Shown piece by piece: positions 6,726-13,728 of a stretch of DNA of 50,169 nucleotides. The translations under genes and the position numbers were made by a program. The stretch's first letter is position 1; the number at the start of each line of letters is the position of its first letter. Source of the DNA: Colwellia demingiae (lineage in GTDB: Bacteria; Pseudomonadota; Gammaproteobacteria; Enterobacterales; Alteromonadaceae); NCBI RefSeq assembly GCF_007954275.1, contig NZ_VOLT01000017.1, positions 1 through 50,169 on the forward strand. Reading direction: 5' to 3'. Below the pieces are notes generated by a model. It was not told where the DNA came from. It searched no databases and saw only the letters and a program-made list of their open reading frames with translations.

Positions 6726-8493
6726 CGAAGAACAAATCACTAATAAAAAAGATTTTATCAAACAATATTTTTCAGCAAAAAATGCAGCTGACGGCTCAAA
6801 AATGGATGCCAATGCCAACGTCAGTCATAAAAACATTGCGACGTTAGAAGCTGAGTTATTAAAAGATTGTTTTGTACAAATTAATCGCGCGTTAGTACAT
6901 GACAAAATACGTGATACTTTTGATGCTGATTTGGCCAAAGAGTATTTACGCCAAATTGAAGATCATGAAATTTATGTGCACGATGAGACCAGTTTAAAGC
7001 CATATTGCACCTCAATTAGCATGTATCCCTTTTTATTAGACGGATTAACTAAGCTAGGCGGTGAGTCTAAAGCACCTAAGCATTTAGAATCTTTCTGCGG
7101 TTCTTTTGTTAATTTGATTTTTGCTATATCGGCTCAATTTGCCGGTGCCGTTGCAACTGTTGAGTTTCTCACCTATTTTGATTACTTTGCCCGCCTTGAA
7201 TACGGTAATGACTATCTAAGTACGCATAAATCTGAGATAGAAAATCACTTACAACATGTGGTCTATGCTATTAACCAACCAGCGGCTGCTCGTGGATACC
7301 AGAGTGTATTTTGGAATATTTCACTATTTGATCAACATTACTTTGCTTCAATGTTTGGTGAATTTGTTTTCCCTGATTTTAGTAAGCCTAATTGGCAGAC
7401 CGTTGACCAGTTACAACAATTTTTCCTCGGTTGGATCAATAAAGAGCGTGAACAAGCAGTACTTACCTTCCCCGTAGTTACCGCTGCAATGCTAACTGCA
7501 AATGGCCAATGTAAAGACTTGGATTTTGCTCGAAAGCTCGCTCAACAAAAAGCTGAGGGCAATTCCTTTTTTATCTACTTATCTGATAGTGCAGATTCAC
7601 TAGCCTCATGTTGTCGATTACGTAATGAAATTTCTGATAATACTTTTTCTTATACCTTGGGCGCTGGTGGTGTAGCCACTGGCTCGATTAATGTAATCAC
7701 GGTTAATATGAACCGTTTAGTGCAAGACGGTCGAGACTTGAAAACAGAAATTGAAAAAGTGCAAAAATACCAAGTAGCCTATCGAAAGCTTATGGAAGAC
7801 TATCAAGCACAAGGAGCATTATCCGTTTACGACGCAGGGTTTATCTCACTTGATAAGCAATTTCTTACCATAGGTATTAATGGTATGGCTGAAGCTGCTG
7901 AGTTTGCCCAAATTAAAGTCGGCAATAATGAAGAATATAAGCAGTTTGTTAGTAAACAATTAAAAGTCATTTACCAAGCTAACCAAGCCGCTAAGAAAGA
8001 ATTTGGTTATATGTTTAATACCGAATTTGTGCCTGCTGAAAATCTCGGCATTAAAAATGCGAAATGGGATAAGAAAGACGGTTACCAAGTAAGCCGCGAG
8101 TGTTATAACTCTTATTTTTATGTCGTGGAAGACGAAGAAACTAACCATATCGATAAGTTTGTCATGCACGGTCAAGAAATGACGCAATACCTTGATGGTG
8201 GTTCAGCACTGCATTTAAATTTAGATGAATCGCTTTCTACTGATGCATACCTGAAACTATTCAATGTAGCTGCAGCTACAGGGTGTAATTATTTTTGTAT
8301 CAATGTGAAGATTACGATTTGTAATGAATGTGACAAAATCGATAAGCGCACTTTACATCTCTGTTCGAGTTGCGGCAGTGAAAACATTGATCACGGAACG
8401 CGCGTTATTGGTTATTTAAAACGAGTTACGGCCTTTAGTCAGGGCCGCCAAAAGGAACATGCTCTGCGTCACTATCATAAAGAAAGTGCTTAA
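6712..8493 (+). CDS. nrdD: Anaerobic (class III) ribonucleoside-triphosphate reductase, Bdellovibrio type
   Basis: NrdD reduces ribonucleotides to deoxyribonucleotides without oxygen, using a glycyl radical. This 593-residue form lacks the N-terminal ATP-cone of the approximately 700-residue E. coli enzyme, so allosteric activity control through that domain is not expected. Visible features: a C-terminal zinc site with CNEC and CSSC (residues about 541-560), then RVIGYLKR with the radical glycine near residue 571. The start at 6712 (MLRLNEEQI) is chosen over an in-frame ATG at 6658 because AAGGAGC lies directly upstream. It matches the group I know as the Bdellovibrio-type family, which was itself recognised partly by a conserved upstream nrd element. 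Oxygen-sensitive and cytoplasmic. Confidence 0.92.
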   Translation: MLRLNEEQITNKKDFIKQYFSAKNAADGSKMDANANVSHKNIATLEAELLKDCFVQINRALVHDKIRDTFDADLAKEYLRQIEDHEIYVHDETSLKPYCTSISMYPFLLDGLTKLGGESKAPKHLESFCGSFVNLIFAISAQFAGAVATVEFLTYFDYFARLEYGNDYLSTHKSEIENHLQHVVYAINQPAAARGYQSVFWNISLFDQHYFASMFGEFVFPDFSKPNWQTVDQLQQFFLGWINKEREQAVLTFPVVTAAMLTANGQCKDLDFARKLAQQKAEGNSFFIYLSDSADSLASCCRLRNEISDNTFSYTLGAGGVATGSINVITVNMNRLVQDGRDLKTEIEKVQKYQVAYRKLMEDYQAQGALSVYDAGFISLDKQFLTIGINGMAEAAEFAQIKVGNNEEYKQFVSKQLKVIYQANQAAKKEFGYMFNTEFVPAENLGIKNAKWDKKDGYQVSRECYNSYFYVVEDEETNHIDKFVMHGQEMTQYLDGGSALHLNLDESLSTDAYLKLFNVAAATGCNYFCINVKITICNECDKIDKRTLHLCSSCGSENIDHGTRVIGYLKRVTAFSQGRQKEHALRHYHKESA

Positions 8494-8509
8494 TAAGCAG
8501 AGTTTTTTT

Positions 8510-8543
8510 AAGTACGAAATAACTCCCATTATTTCGTACTTTG
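8510..8543 (+). terminator. Terminator of nrdGD
   Basis: A perfect 13-bp stem (8510-8522 with 8529-8541) closes a 6-base loop. It is followed by TTTGTTTATT and preceded by a run of seven T. It lies 17 bases after the nrdD stop. Confidence 0.8.
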
Positions 8544-8567
8544 TTTATTCTTACATCCTGTTCAAGT

Positions 8568-8585
8568 AGCTTAAAGCTTTAAGCT
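8568..8585. repeat. Perfect 18-bp palindrome
   Basis: AGCTTAAAGCTTTAAGCT is a perfect palindrome in the gap between the convergent nrdD and regulator genes. No known operator type is recognised. Confidence 0.7.
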
Positions 8586-8627
8586 GTATGCCTCAATGAA
8601 AAGGAAAAAGCACGGAGTTGATGACTA

Positions 8628-8656
8628 TCAATGAATACTTTTGACGAATTCATTGA
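8628..8656. repeat. Hairpin downstream of the HTH regulator gene
   Basis: Arms TCAATGAAT and ATTCATTGA (9 bp) enclose 11 bases, 28 bases beyond the stop of the minus-strand regulator. There is no T tract on either side, so it may stabilise a 3' end rather than terminate. Confidence 0.5.
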
Positions 8657-8683
8657 GATTTACCGCGACAAGGTTTATTGCTA

Positions 8684-9301
8684 CTAAACAGGCATGACTT
8701 TATAAGCGCAACGCCTTGCTCCATCAATAATATGCTCTTCTCTGCTCACTTCAGCAATGTCCTTCATTAGTGTTTGAAACATTTGTAATTCTGAACGACA
8801 AAAACTCAAACATTTACTTGCTGCAGCACAGATTGGGCAATGATTTTCCATTAACCAAAAAATGCCATCATGCTCTTCAACGCTTGCCATGTAACCTTCA
8901 TCACTACGCAATTTAGCTAAGGTTTGTAGTTTTTCTTCCACACCATAACGATCGGCTAACGCTAAGGTATAGTTTGTCATCGCTGTTTCTTCTCGGTGAC
9001 TGATCAGCTTTTCCATACCATCGTCACCAAAGAGTGTGATAACAGAGTCGAGTAGCTGCACGGTTAATTCATCGTGACGATCAGCAAAACGGCTATTGCC
9101 TTTATCAGTTAATGACCAATATCGGGTAGGTCTGCCTCGAGCCGCTTTTTCATCTTTAAAAACCACATCTCCAGAATCTTCCAGCCCTTGTACATGCTGG
9201 CGAATTCCCATTGTCGTTAGACCCAATTCACTTGCCAGTATTTTTGCTGTTAAAGGCCCTTGAGTCTTTAATAACTGAATTATTTTTTCATGTGTCTTCA
9301 T
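8684..9301 (-). CDS. HTH transcriptional regulator with C-terminal cysteine cluster (COG2345-like)
   Basis: A 205-residue cytoplasmic regulator. The N-terminus (residues 1-75) is a winged helix: MKTHEKIIQLLKTQGPLTAK, then LGLTTMGIRQHVQGLEDSG as recognition helix and RGRPTRYWSLTDKG as wing. The C-terminal part has HCPICAAASKCLSFCRSEL (residues about 156-174), a CX2CX5CX3C cluster likely to bind an Fe-S cluster or another metal, plus a late cysteine in RRCAYK. The overall plan resembles COG2345/SufR-like regulators, although SufR has different cysteine spacing. The start at 9301 is chosen because GGAG lies six bases before it; an upstream ATG at 9346 would add 15 poorly fitting residues. It is divergent from an FMN reductase gene, with a repeated palindrome array between, so it probably controls that operon and itself. 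Confidence 0.8.
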   Translation of the reverse strand: MKTHEKIIQLLKTQGPLTAKILASELGLTTMGIRQHVQGLEDSGDVVFKDEKAARGRPTRYWSLTDKGNSRFADRHDELTVQLLDSVITLFGDDGMEKLISHREETAMTNYTLALADRYGVEEKLQTLAKLRSDEGYMASVEEHDGIFWLMENHCPICAAASKCLSFCRSELQMFQTLMKDIAEVSREEHIIDGARRCAYKVMPV

Positions 9302-9369
9302 TAAATCTCCGGCAGGAAAAAGGGGTATACCCTTATTATTACGCATTTTTATCGCTGAGACTAATATTT

Positions 9370-9448
9370 AGTAAAGTTTTTTGTTTATATTTAACTTGAC
9401 CTTATTAAGTAAAGCATTTACCTTACTTAATAAGTAAAACGCTTTACT
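9370..9448. promoter_or_regulatory. Operator array between the regulator and FMN reductase genes
   Basis: The half-site AGTAAA occurs at 9370, 9408 and 9433. Three inverted repeats result: AGTAAA-gca-TTTACC (9408-9422), the perfect palindrome TTACTTA-A-TAAGTAA (9423-9437), and AGTAAA-acgc-TTTACT (9433-9448). A -35-like TTGACC is at 9396. The array is the best candidate for the binding region of the adjacent HTH regulator. Confidence 0.6.
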
Positions 9449-9470
9449 AAAGAAAACGACGGGAAATATT

Positions 9471-10103
9471 ATGAATTTACTCATTATCAGTGCTAGTCAA
9501 CGAACCGAATCACAAAGTGCAAAAGTCGCTGACTACTTGGCTAACAGCAGTAGTCAATTTAGTAAAACTAGTCATATTGAATTATGTAAACAGCGATTAC
9601 CACTATGGGACGGCGATGATAGTAGTAAGCAAAATGACAATAGTGACTGGTTGGCCATCAATACCCAATTACAAACAATGGATGCATTAATACTTATCAC
9701 CCCAGAATGGGGCGGGACCGCTTCGCCATTATTGAAAAATTTATTAATGATGTCTGAGGCTGCCGATATTGGTCACAAACCCGTGTTATTAGTTTCTGTA
9801 GTCAATGGCATTAGCGGTGCTTATCCCATTGCAGAATTAAGAATGAATGCCTTTTCAAATAACAAATTAGTCGCTATACCCGATCACCTTATTATTAGAA
9901 ATGTTGAAGAGATTCTAAATACAGCCAATGAGAACAACCTCCAGCATGATAATGCCATAACTCGTCGTGATAAACGCATTCGTCATCGCATTGGTTATAG
10001 CTTACATACCTTATTGCATTATGGCCAAGCGATGAAATCTTTACGTGAAACCTTGCAGGTCAGCACGTATAACAATGAACACTTATATCAATACGGTATG
10101 TAA
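9471..10103 (+). CDS. NAD(P)H-dependent FMN reductase / flavodoxin-fold quinone reductase
   Basis: A 210-residue protein of the NADPH-dependent FMN reductase superfamily. MNLLIISASQRTESQSAKVA is the phosphate-binding loop after the first strand, and ILITPEWGGTASPLLKNLLM carries the conserved segment for the flavin ring (typically PEYN/GS in SsuE-like enzymes; here PEWGGT). Members reduce FMN or quinones, or repair flavin-linked stress. It is longer than many members by a C-terminal helical tail (about residues 150-210, RRDKRIRHRIGYSLHTLL). It heads an operon with two VOC proteins, with 40- and 55-base gaps, under the array at 9370-9448. The true substrate is unknown; oxidised flavin, quinone or azo compound are all possible. 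Confidence 0.8.
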   Translation: MNLLIISASQRTESQSAKVADYLANSSSQFSKTSHIELCKQRLPLWDGDDSSKQNDNSDWLAINTQLQTMDALILITPEWGGTASPLLKNLLMMSEAADIGHKPVLLVSVVNGISGAYPIAELRMNAFSNNKLVAIPDHLIIRNVEEILNTANENNLQHDNAITRRDKRIRHRIGYSLHTLLHYGQAMKSLRETLQVSTYNNEHLYQYGM

Positions 10104-10142
10104 GCACACTGCAGACCTAAGTTAAGTAAACGAGGCAATATT

Positions 10143-10553
10143 ATGAATTTAAATCAAGTCACCCTTACCGTCATTAACATGGATGAAAGTACCGATTTTT
10201 ATCGTCGTTTAGGTTTTTTACAGATTGTAGATACGCCACATTATGCACGCTTCGCCTGTCCTGATGAGGGCGCTACTTTTTCATTAAGCTTAGCTGAAAC
10301 TGAATCGCTAACTAATACACAAAATAAACTGAGATCTGGCACAACCATCTATTTTGAGCATGAAAAACTAGATGACTGGGTAAAAACAGTCCAAAGCCGT
10401 GGTATTGAATTTGAACAGCTGCCTATTTCACAATCTTACCTATGGCGTGAAGCAATATTAACGGACCCTAGCGGCAACAAAATAAAACTCTATTGGGCTG
10501 GAGAGAATCGCTTAAATCCACCTTGGCGAGTTGAGAAAAAATACCACGAGTAA
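10143..10553 (+). CDS. VOC-superfamily (glyoxalase/bleomycin-resistance fold) protein
   Basis: A 136-residue single-domain protein with two beta-alpha-beta-beta-beta repeats. It starts MNLNQVTLTVINMDESTDFY, a typical VOC opening, and closes with LTDPSGNKIKLYWAGENRL, where the DPSGNxI signature and the preceding strand form the second half of the active site. The first metal ligand usually found as His or Gln near residue 5 may be Gln5; the final Glu position is replaced by Lys-Leu-Tyr here, so metal binding is doubtful. The second gene of the FMN reductase operon. Possible roles are detoxification of aldehydes, antibiotic binding or ring cleavage; none can be chosen from the sequence. Confidence 0.8.
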   Translation: MNLNQVTLTVINMDESTDFYRRLGFLQIVDTPHYARFACPDEGATFSLSLAETESLTNTQNKLRSGTTIYFEHEKLDDWVKTVQSRGIEFEQLPISQSYLWREAILTDPSGNKIKLYWAGENRLNPPWRVEKKYHE

Positions 10554-10579
10554 AAAAGACTACACTACTATTGATAGAT

Positions 10580-10594
10580 ACGTTTTTAAAACGT
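10580..10594. repeat. 15-bp palindrome between the two VOC genes
   Basis: ACGTTTT-T-AAAACGT is a perfect inverted repeat with a one-base centre. It lies 15 bases before the start of the second VOC gene and just 5' of its AGGAGAG ribosome-binding site, so it could affect translation or be an internal operator. Confidence 0.55.
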
Positions 10595-10608
10595 ACAGGA
10601 GAGCACTT

Positions 10609-11025
10609 ATGATTACTTTAGAACACATTAATTTAGTCGTTAAAGACATAGAAAAAAGCTTAGAATTTTACCGCGCAGCTTTTCCACATTGGCATGTACG
10701 AGGCGGTGATAAAGGTGAATGGTCTGGAAAACCGAGAAATTGGTTACACTTTGGTGATGATTATCAATATATCGCCTTTGCCGATAATGGCGTCGGTGAC
10801 AATAGAGATTTAACTGGTCATCAAGTAGGTTTGGCGCATTTTGCTTATGTTACCAGCGATCTTAAAGGCACTATAGCCCGTATAACACAAGCAGGCTTCG
10901 CTATTCACAAAGAGGGTATGCCAGATAAGTATAGAGATAATATCTATTTTCTTGATGCTGATGGTTATGAAGTGGAATTTGTTCAGTACCACACTGACTT
11001 GCCTGAACTAAGAAATCGATATTAA
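10609..11025 (+). CDS. VOC-superfamily protein (glyoxalase-like, metal site present)
   Basis: A 138-residue single-domain VOC protein: MITLEHINLVVKDIEKSLEFY has the His7 ligand of the glyoxalase fold, QVGLAHFAYVTSDL supplies the His that opens the second repeat, and FLDADGYEVEFVQY ends with the expected Glu ligand. The metal site therefore appears complete, unlike in the preceding VOC protein. The start at 10609 is set by AGGAGAG six bases upstream; an in-frame ATG at 10531, inside the preceding gene, would add 26 unrelated residues. Third gene of the FMN reductase operon. It could be a glyoxalase I, a dioxygenase or a fosfomycin-type thiol transferase; general detoxification is the safest reading. 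Confidence 0.85.
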   Translation: MITLEHINLVVKDIEKSLEFYRAAFPHWHVRGGDKGEWSGKPRNWLHFGDDYQYIAFADNGVGDNRDLTGHQVGLAHFAYVTSDLKGTIARITQAGFAIHKEGMPDKYRDNIYFLDADGYEVEFVQYHTDLPELRNRY

Positions 11026-11142
11026 TTATCAATGATAGCCACTTCAATGTTGAAGAAAACTGGGTAAGAACGCATGGTAACTTTACAGTATTCATCAACA
11101 TAGCTTAAACTTAGCGGGCTATCCCCCAATTTAAGGACTCTC

Positions 11143-13530
11143 ATGGTTAAGTTTCAATGGCTATTTATTTTTCTATTTCTCTCAGGTTGTGCCACGTTAG
11201 GGGTTATGGAATTCGACAAGCTTTATGGTCCAAGCAATGTTGAAAATAGATTAGCTCAAGTTAAAGCGACTACAGCAGAAGCCATTCATTTTAATAGACA
11301 GATACAACCAATTATTGAAAACCGCTGTGTTGTTTGTCACGGTTGTTACGATGCCCCTTGCCAGTTGAAAATGGAAAGTCGCGCAGGTATTGAACGTGGT
11401 GCTAATAAAACCATGGTTTACAATGGTGAGCGCCTACTTACTGCTAATATCAGTGCAAGCCTTAGCAAATTAACTGAATTGAAACGGGATAACTTAGAGC
11501 CACTTCGCCAGCAAGGATATTTTCCGGTACTTAATGAGCGCCAGCAAACAGAGCAAGCCAATACCCAGAGCAGCTTGTTCTATCAAATGTTACAACTCAA
11601 AAAGCAACACCCTTTACCCAGTGAGCCAATACTTAATGAGAGTTTTGATGTCGCACTCGATAGAAGCCAACAATGCCCAACAATAGAAGAGTTTGAGCAA
11701 TATAAGGATAAGTACCCTCTTGGGGGCATGCCCTATGCACTGCCGGCACTCTCAACAACTGAGCATGATCAATTAACTGATTGGATAGCCCAGGGTGCAA
11801 TCATGCCCGATGCCTTACCACCCAATGCTAAAGAACAACAAATGATCACCCGTTGGGAAAAGTTACTTAATGGTAGCTCTGCTAAAGAACAGTTGATTGC
11901 CCGTTATTTATTTGAACACTTATACTTAGCCAATTTATATTTTGATAAAGCACGATCTAGTTACTTTAAATTGGTGCGTTCGAGCACGCCTAGTGGTGAA
12001 AAAATAGCGGTGATTACTACCCGTCGTCCTTTTGATTCACCTTATGCAGATGGCAGCACTGATGCCATTGTCGATAAGCCGCAAGTGTACTATCGATTAA
12101 TTAAGCACAACGACACCATTATTGCCAAGCGCCATATGCCCTACCCGTTTGGTGAAGCTAAATTGGCGCGTATTTCAGCGCTTTTCTATCAACCTGATTA
12201 CACAGTAACTACCTTGCCTGATTACCAATTAGCAAACGCCTCTAATCCCTTTAAGACTTTTCAGGCGATTCCAGATAAAGCACGCTATCAGTTTTTATTA
12301 GACCAAGCGCAGTTCTCTATTATGAACTTTATTAAAGGTCCTGTTTGTCGAGGTCAAATTGCGCTGAATGTGATTGAAGATAATTTTTGGGTATTTTTCC
12401 TCAGTCCTGATAATTTTGATCATTACCCCAGTGAAAAATTCATTAAAGCTAATGCAGAATTATTACAATTACCGGCTGGAACGAGTGATAAAACCCTATC
12501 ATTACTTTACTGGCGACAATATGCGAAAAGTCAGCAAGAATACGTAAAAAATAAATTAGCTTATGTGGAGGAGCTTAACTTACAGCCCAATCAACTAAAC
12601 CTTGATTTGATTTGGTCGGGTAAAGGAAACCCAAATGCTAGCCTTACCGTATTCAGACACTTTGATAGTGCTTCTGTATTGCAAGGTTTTGTTGGTCCTA
12701 CTCCTAAAACAGCATGGTTAATTAGCTATCCATTATTAGAACGAATTCATTACTTATTAGTGGCTGGTTTTGATGTTTATGGCAGTGTGGGTCATCAATT
12801 AAAAACACGTTTATATATGGATTTTTTACGGATGGAAGCCGAAAGTAATTTCATTAGCTTTTTACCTAAAGATGAACGAAAAGCAATACACGAGTATTGG
12901 TATCGTGATACCAGTGACGACATTAAAGATTATATTTTCTCTGATGATTTTTATCAGTTACCCGAAACAGGTATTAACTATCAAAGCAGTAATCATCAAG
13001 AGGAACTGTTTCAATTGGTTGGCCAACATACCAAAAATACCAATGTTAGCCAGTTTAACCTCAATTCATTAGCACAAAACAGTGCCGACAAAGTCATTGC
13101 AAACATCAGCCAGTTACCTAATGAAAGCGTCACTCTGTTACCACAAGTGAGTTATATCATGGTATCAAATGGCGATAAAAACCAAGTCTATAGCTTAATT
13201 AACAACTCCGCACACAGTAATGTTGCCCATTTATTTTCAGAAGCAAATAGACGCCTCCCCAAAGAAGATGATTTAGCCATTTTACGCGGAGTCGTGGGTA
13301 CTTACCCCAATGCCTTTTTTAAAGTAGATCAAGCGCAACTCAGTGAGTTTGTCAGTAGCTTGAACGCAATAAAAACCGAGCAAGATTACCGTAAACTTAA
13401 AGACCGGTTTGCCATTCGCCGCACAAATCCTAAATTCTGGACTTTTGCAGATGAATTACACGCTTGGTATAAAACCAATCAACCTAAATCAGCGGGCTTA
13501 CTTGATTTTAATCGCTTGGAAAATCGTTAG
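11143..13530 (+). CDS. cti: Fatty acid cis/trans isomerase, haem-containing lipoprotein
   Basis: Cti converts cis-unsaturated membrane fatty acids directly to trans isomers, stiffening the membrane under heat, solvent or osmotic stress. The 795-residue protein begins with a lipoprotein signal (LFIFLFLSGCATLG, lipobox cysteine at residue 16), so it is probably membrane-anchored in the periplasm. A c-type haem site CVVCH follows at residues about 64-68, with a second CX4C (CYDAPC) right after. Length and start (HFNRQIQPIIENRC) match the known family. AAGGA six bases upstream supports the start. The gene stands alone between the VOC genes and the peptidase. Known systems are in Pseudomonas and Vibrio; regulation there is mostly post-translational. 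Confidence 0.92.
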   Translation: MVKFQWLFIFLFLSGCATLGVMEFDKLYGPSNVENRLAQVKATTAEAIHFNRQIQPIIENRCVVCHGCYDAPCQLKMESRAGIERGANKTMVYNGERLLTANISASLSKLTELKRDNLEPLRQQGYFPVLNERQQTEQANTQSSLFYQMLQLKKQHPLPSEPILNESFDVALDRSQQCPTIEEFEQYKDKYPLGGMPYALPALSTTEHDQLTDWIAQGAIMPDALPPNAKEQQMITRWEKLLNGSSAKEQLIARYLFEHLYLANLYFDKARSSYFKLVRSSTPSGEKIAVITTRRPFDSPYADGSTDAIVDKPQVYYRLIKHNDTIIAKRHMPYPFGEAKLARISALFYQPDYTVTTLPDYQLANASNPFKTFQAIPDKARYQFLLDQAQFSIMNFIKGPVCRGQIALNVIEDNFWVFFLSPDNFDHYPSEKFIKANAELLQLPAGTSDKTLSLLYWRQYAKSQQEYVKNKLAYVEELNLQPNQLNLDLIWSGKGNPNASLTVFRHFDSASVLQGFVGPTPKTAWLISYPLLERIHYLLVAGFDVYGSVGHQLKTRLYMDFLRMEAESNFISFLPKDERKAIHEYWYRDTSDDIKDYIFSDDFYQLPETGINYQSSNHQEELFQLVGQHTKNTNVSQFNLNSLAQNSADKVIANISQLPNESVTLLPQVSYIMVSNGDKNQVYSLINNSAHSNVAHLFSEANRRLPKEDDLAILRGVVGTYPNAFFKVDQAQLSEFVSSLNAIKTEQDYRKLKDRFAIRRTNPKFWTFADELHAWYKTNQPKSAGLLDFNRLENR

Positions 13531-13578
13531 ACTCTTAACTGAATAGCGATTGGTAATACCCTGTAACAAAATACTGCC

Positions 13579-13606
13579 GCTTACCTCAATACTCAATGAG
13601 GTAAGC
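13579..13606 (+). terminator. Hairpin after cti
   Basis: Arms GCTTACCTCA and TGAGGTAAGC (perfect 10 bp) enclose an 8-base loop, 49 bases beyond the cti stop. No U tract follows, so it may be a Rho-dependent 3' end or a stabiliser. Confidence 0.45.
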
Positions 13607-13728
13607 CATAGTCTTGCTAAACCCTCTTCTGATACACTGCAGAACGATTTGTAAAATAAATGTAAATACTTAGTACGAATCTAAATGAATTCACTAACCT
13701 AATAGTCACTTCAACAAGCGAGACTCAA

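Noticed and set aside
8631..8687. 18-codon frame MNTFDEFIEIYRDKVYCY
   Set aside because: No ribosome-binding site at proper spacing and it overlaps a hairpin; too short to support.
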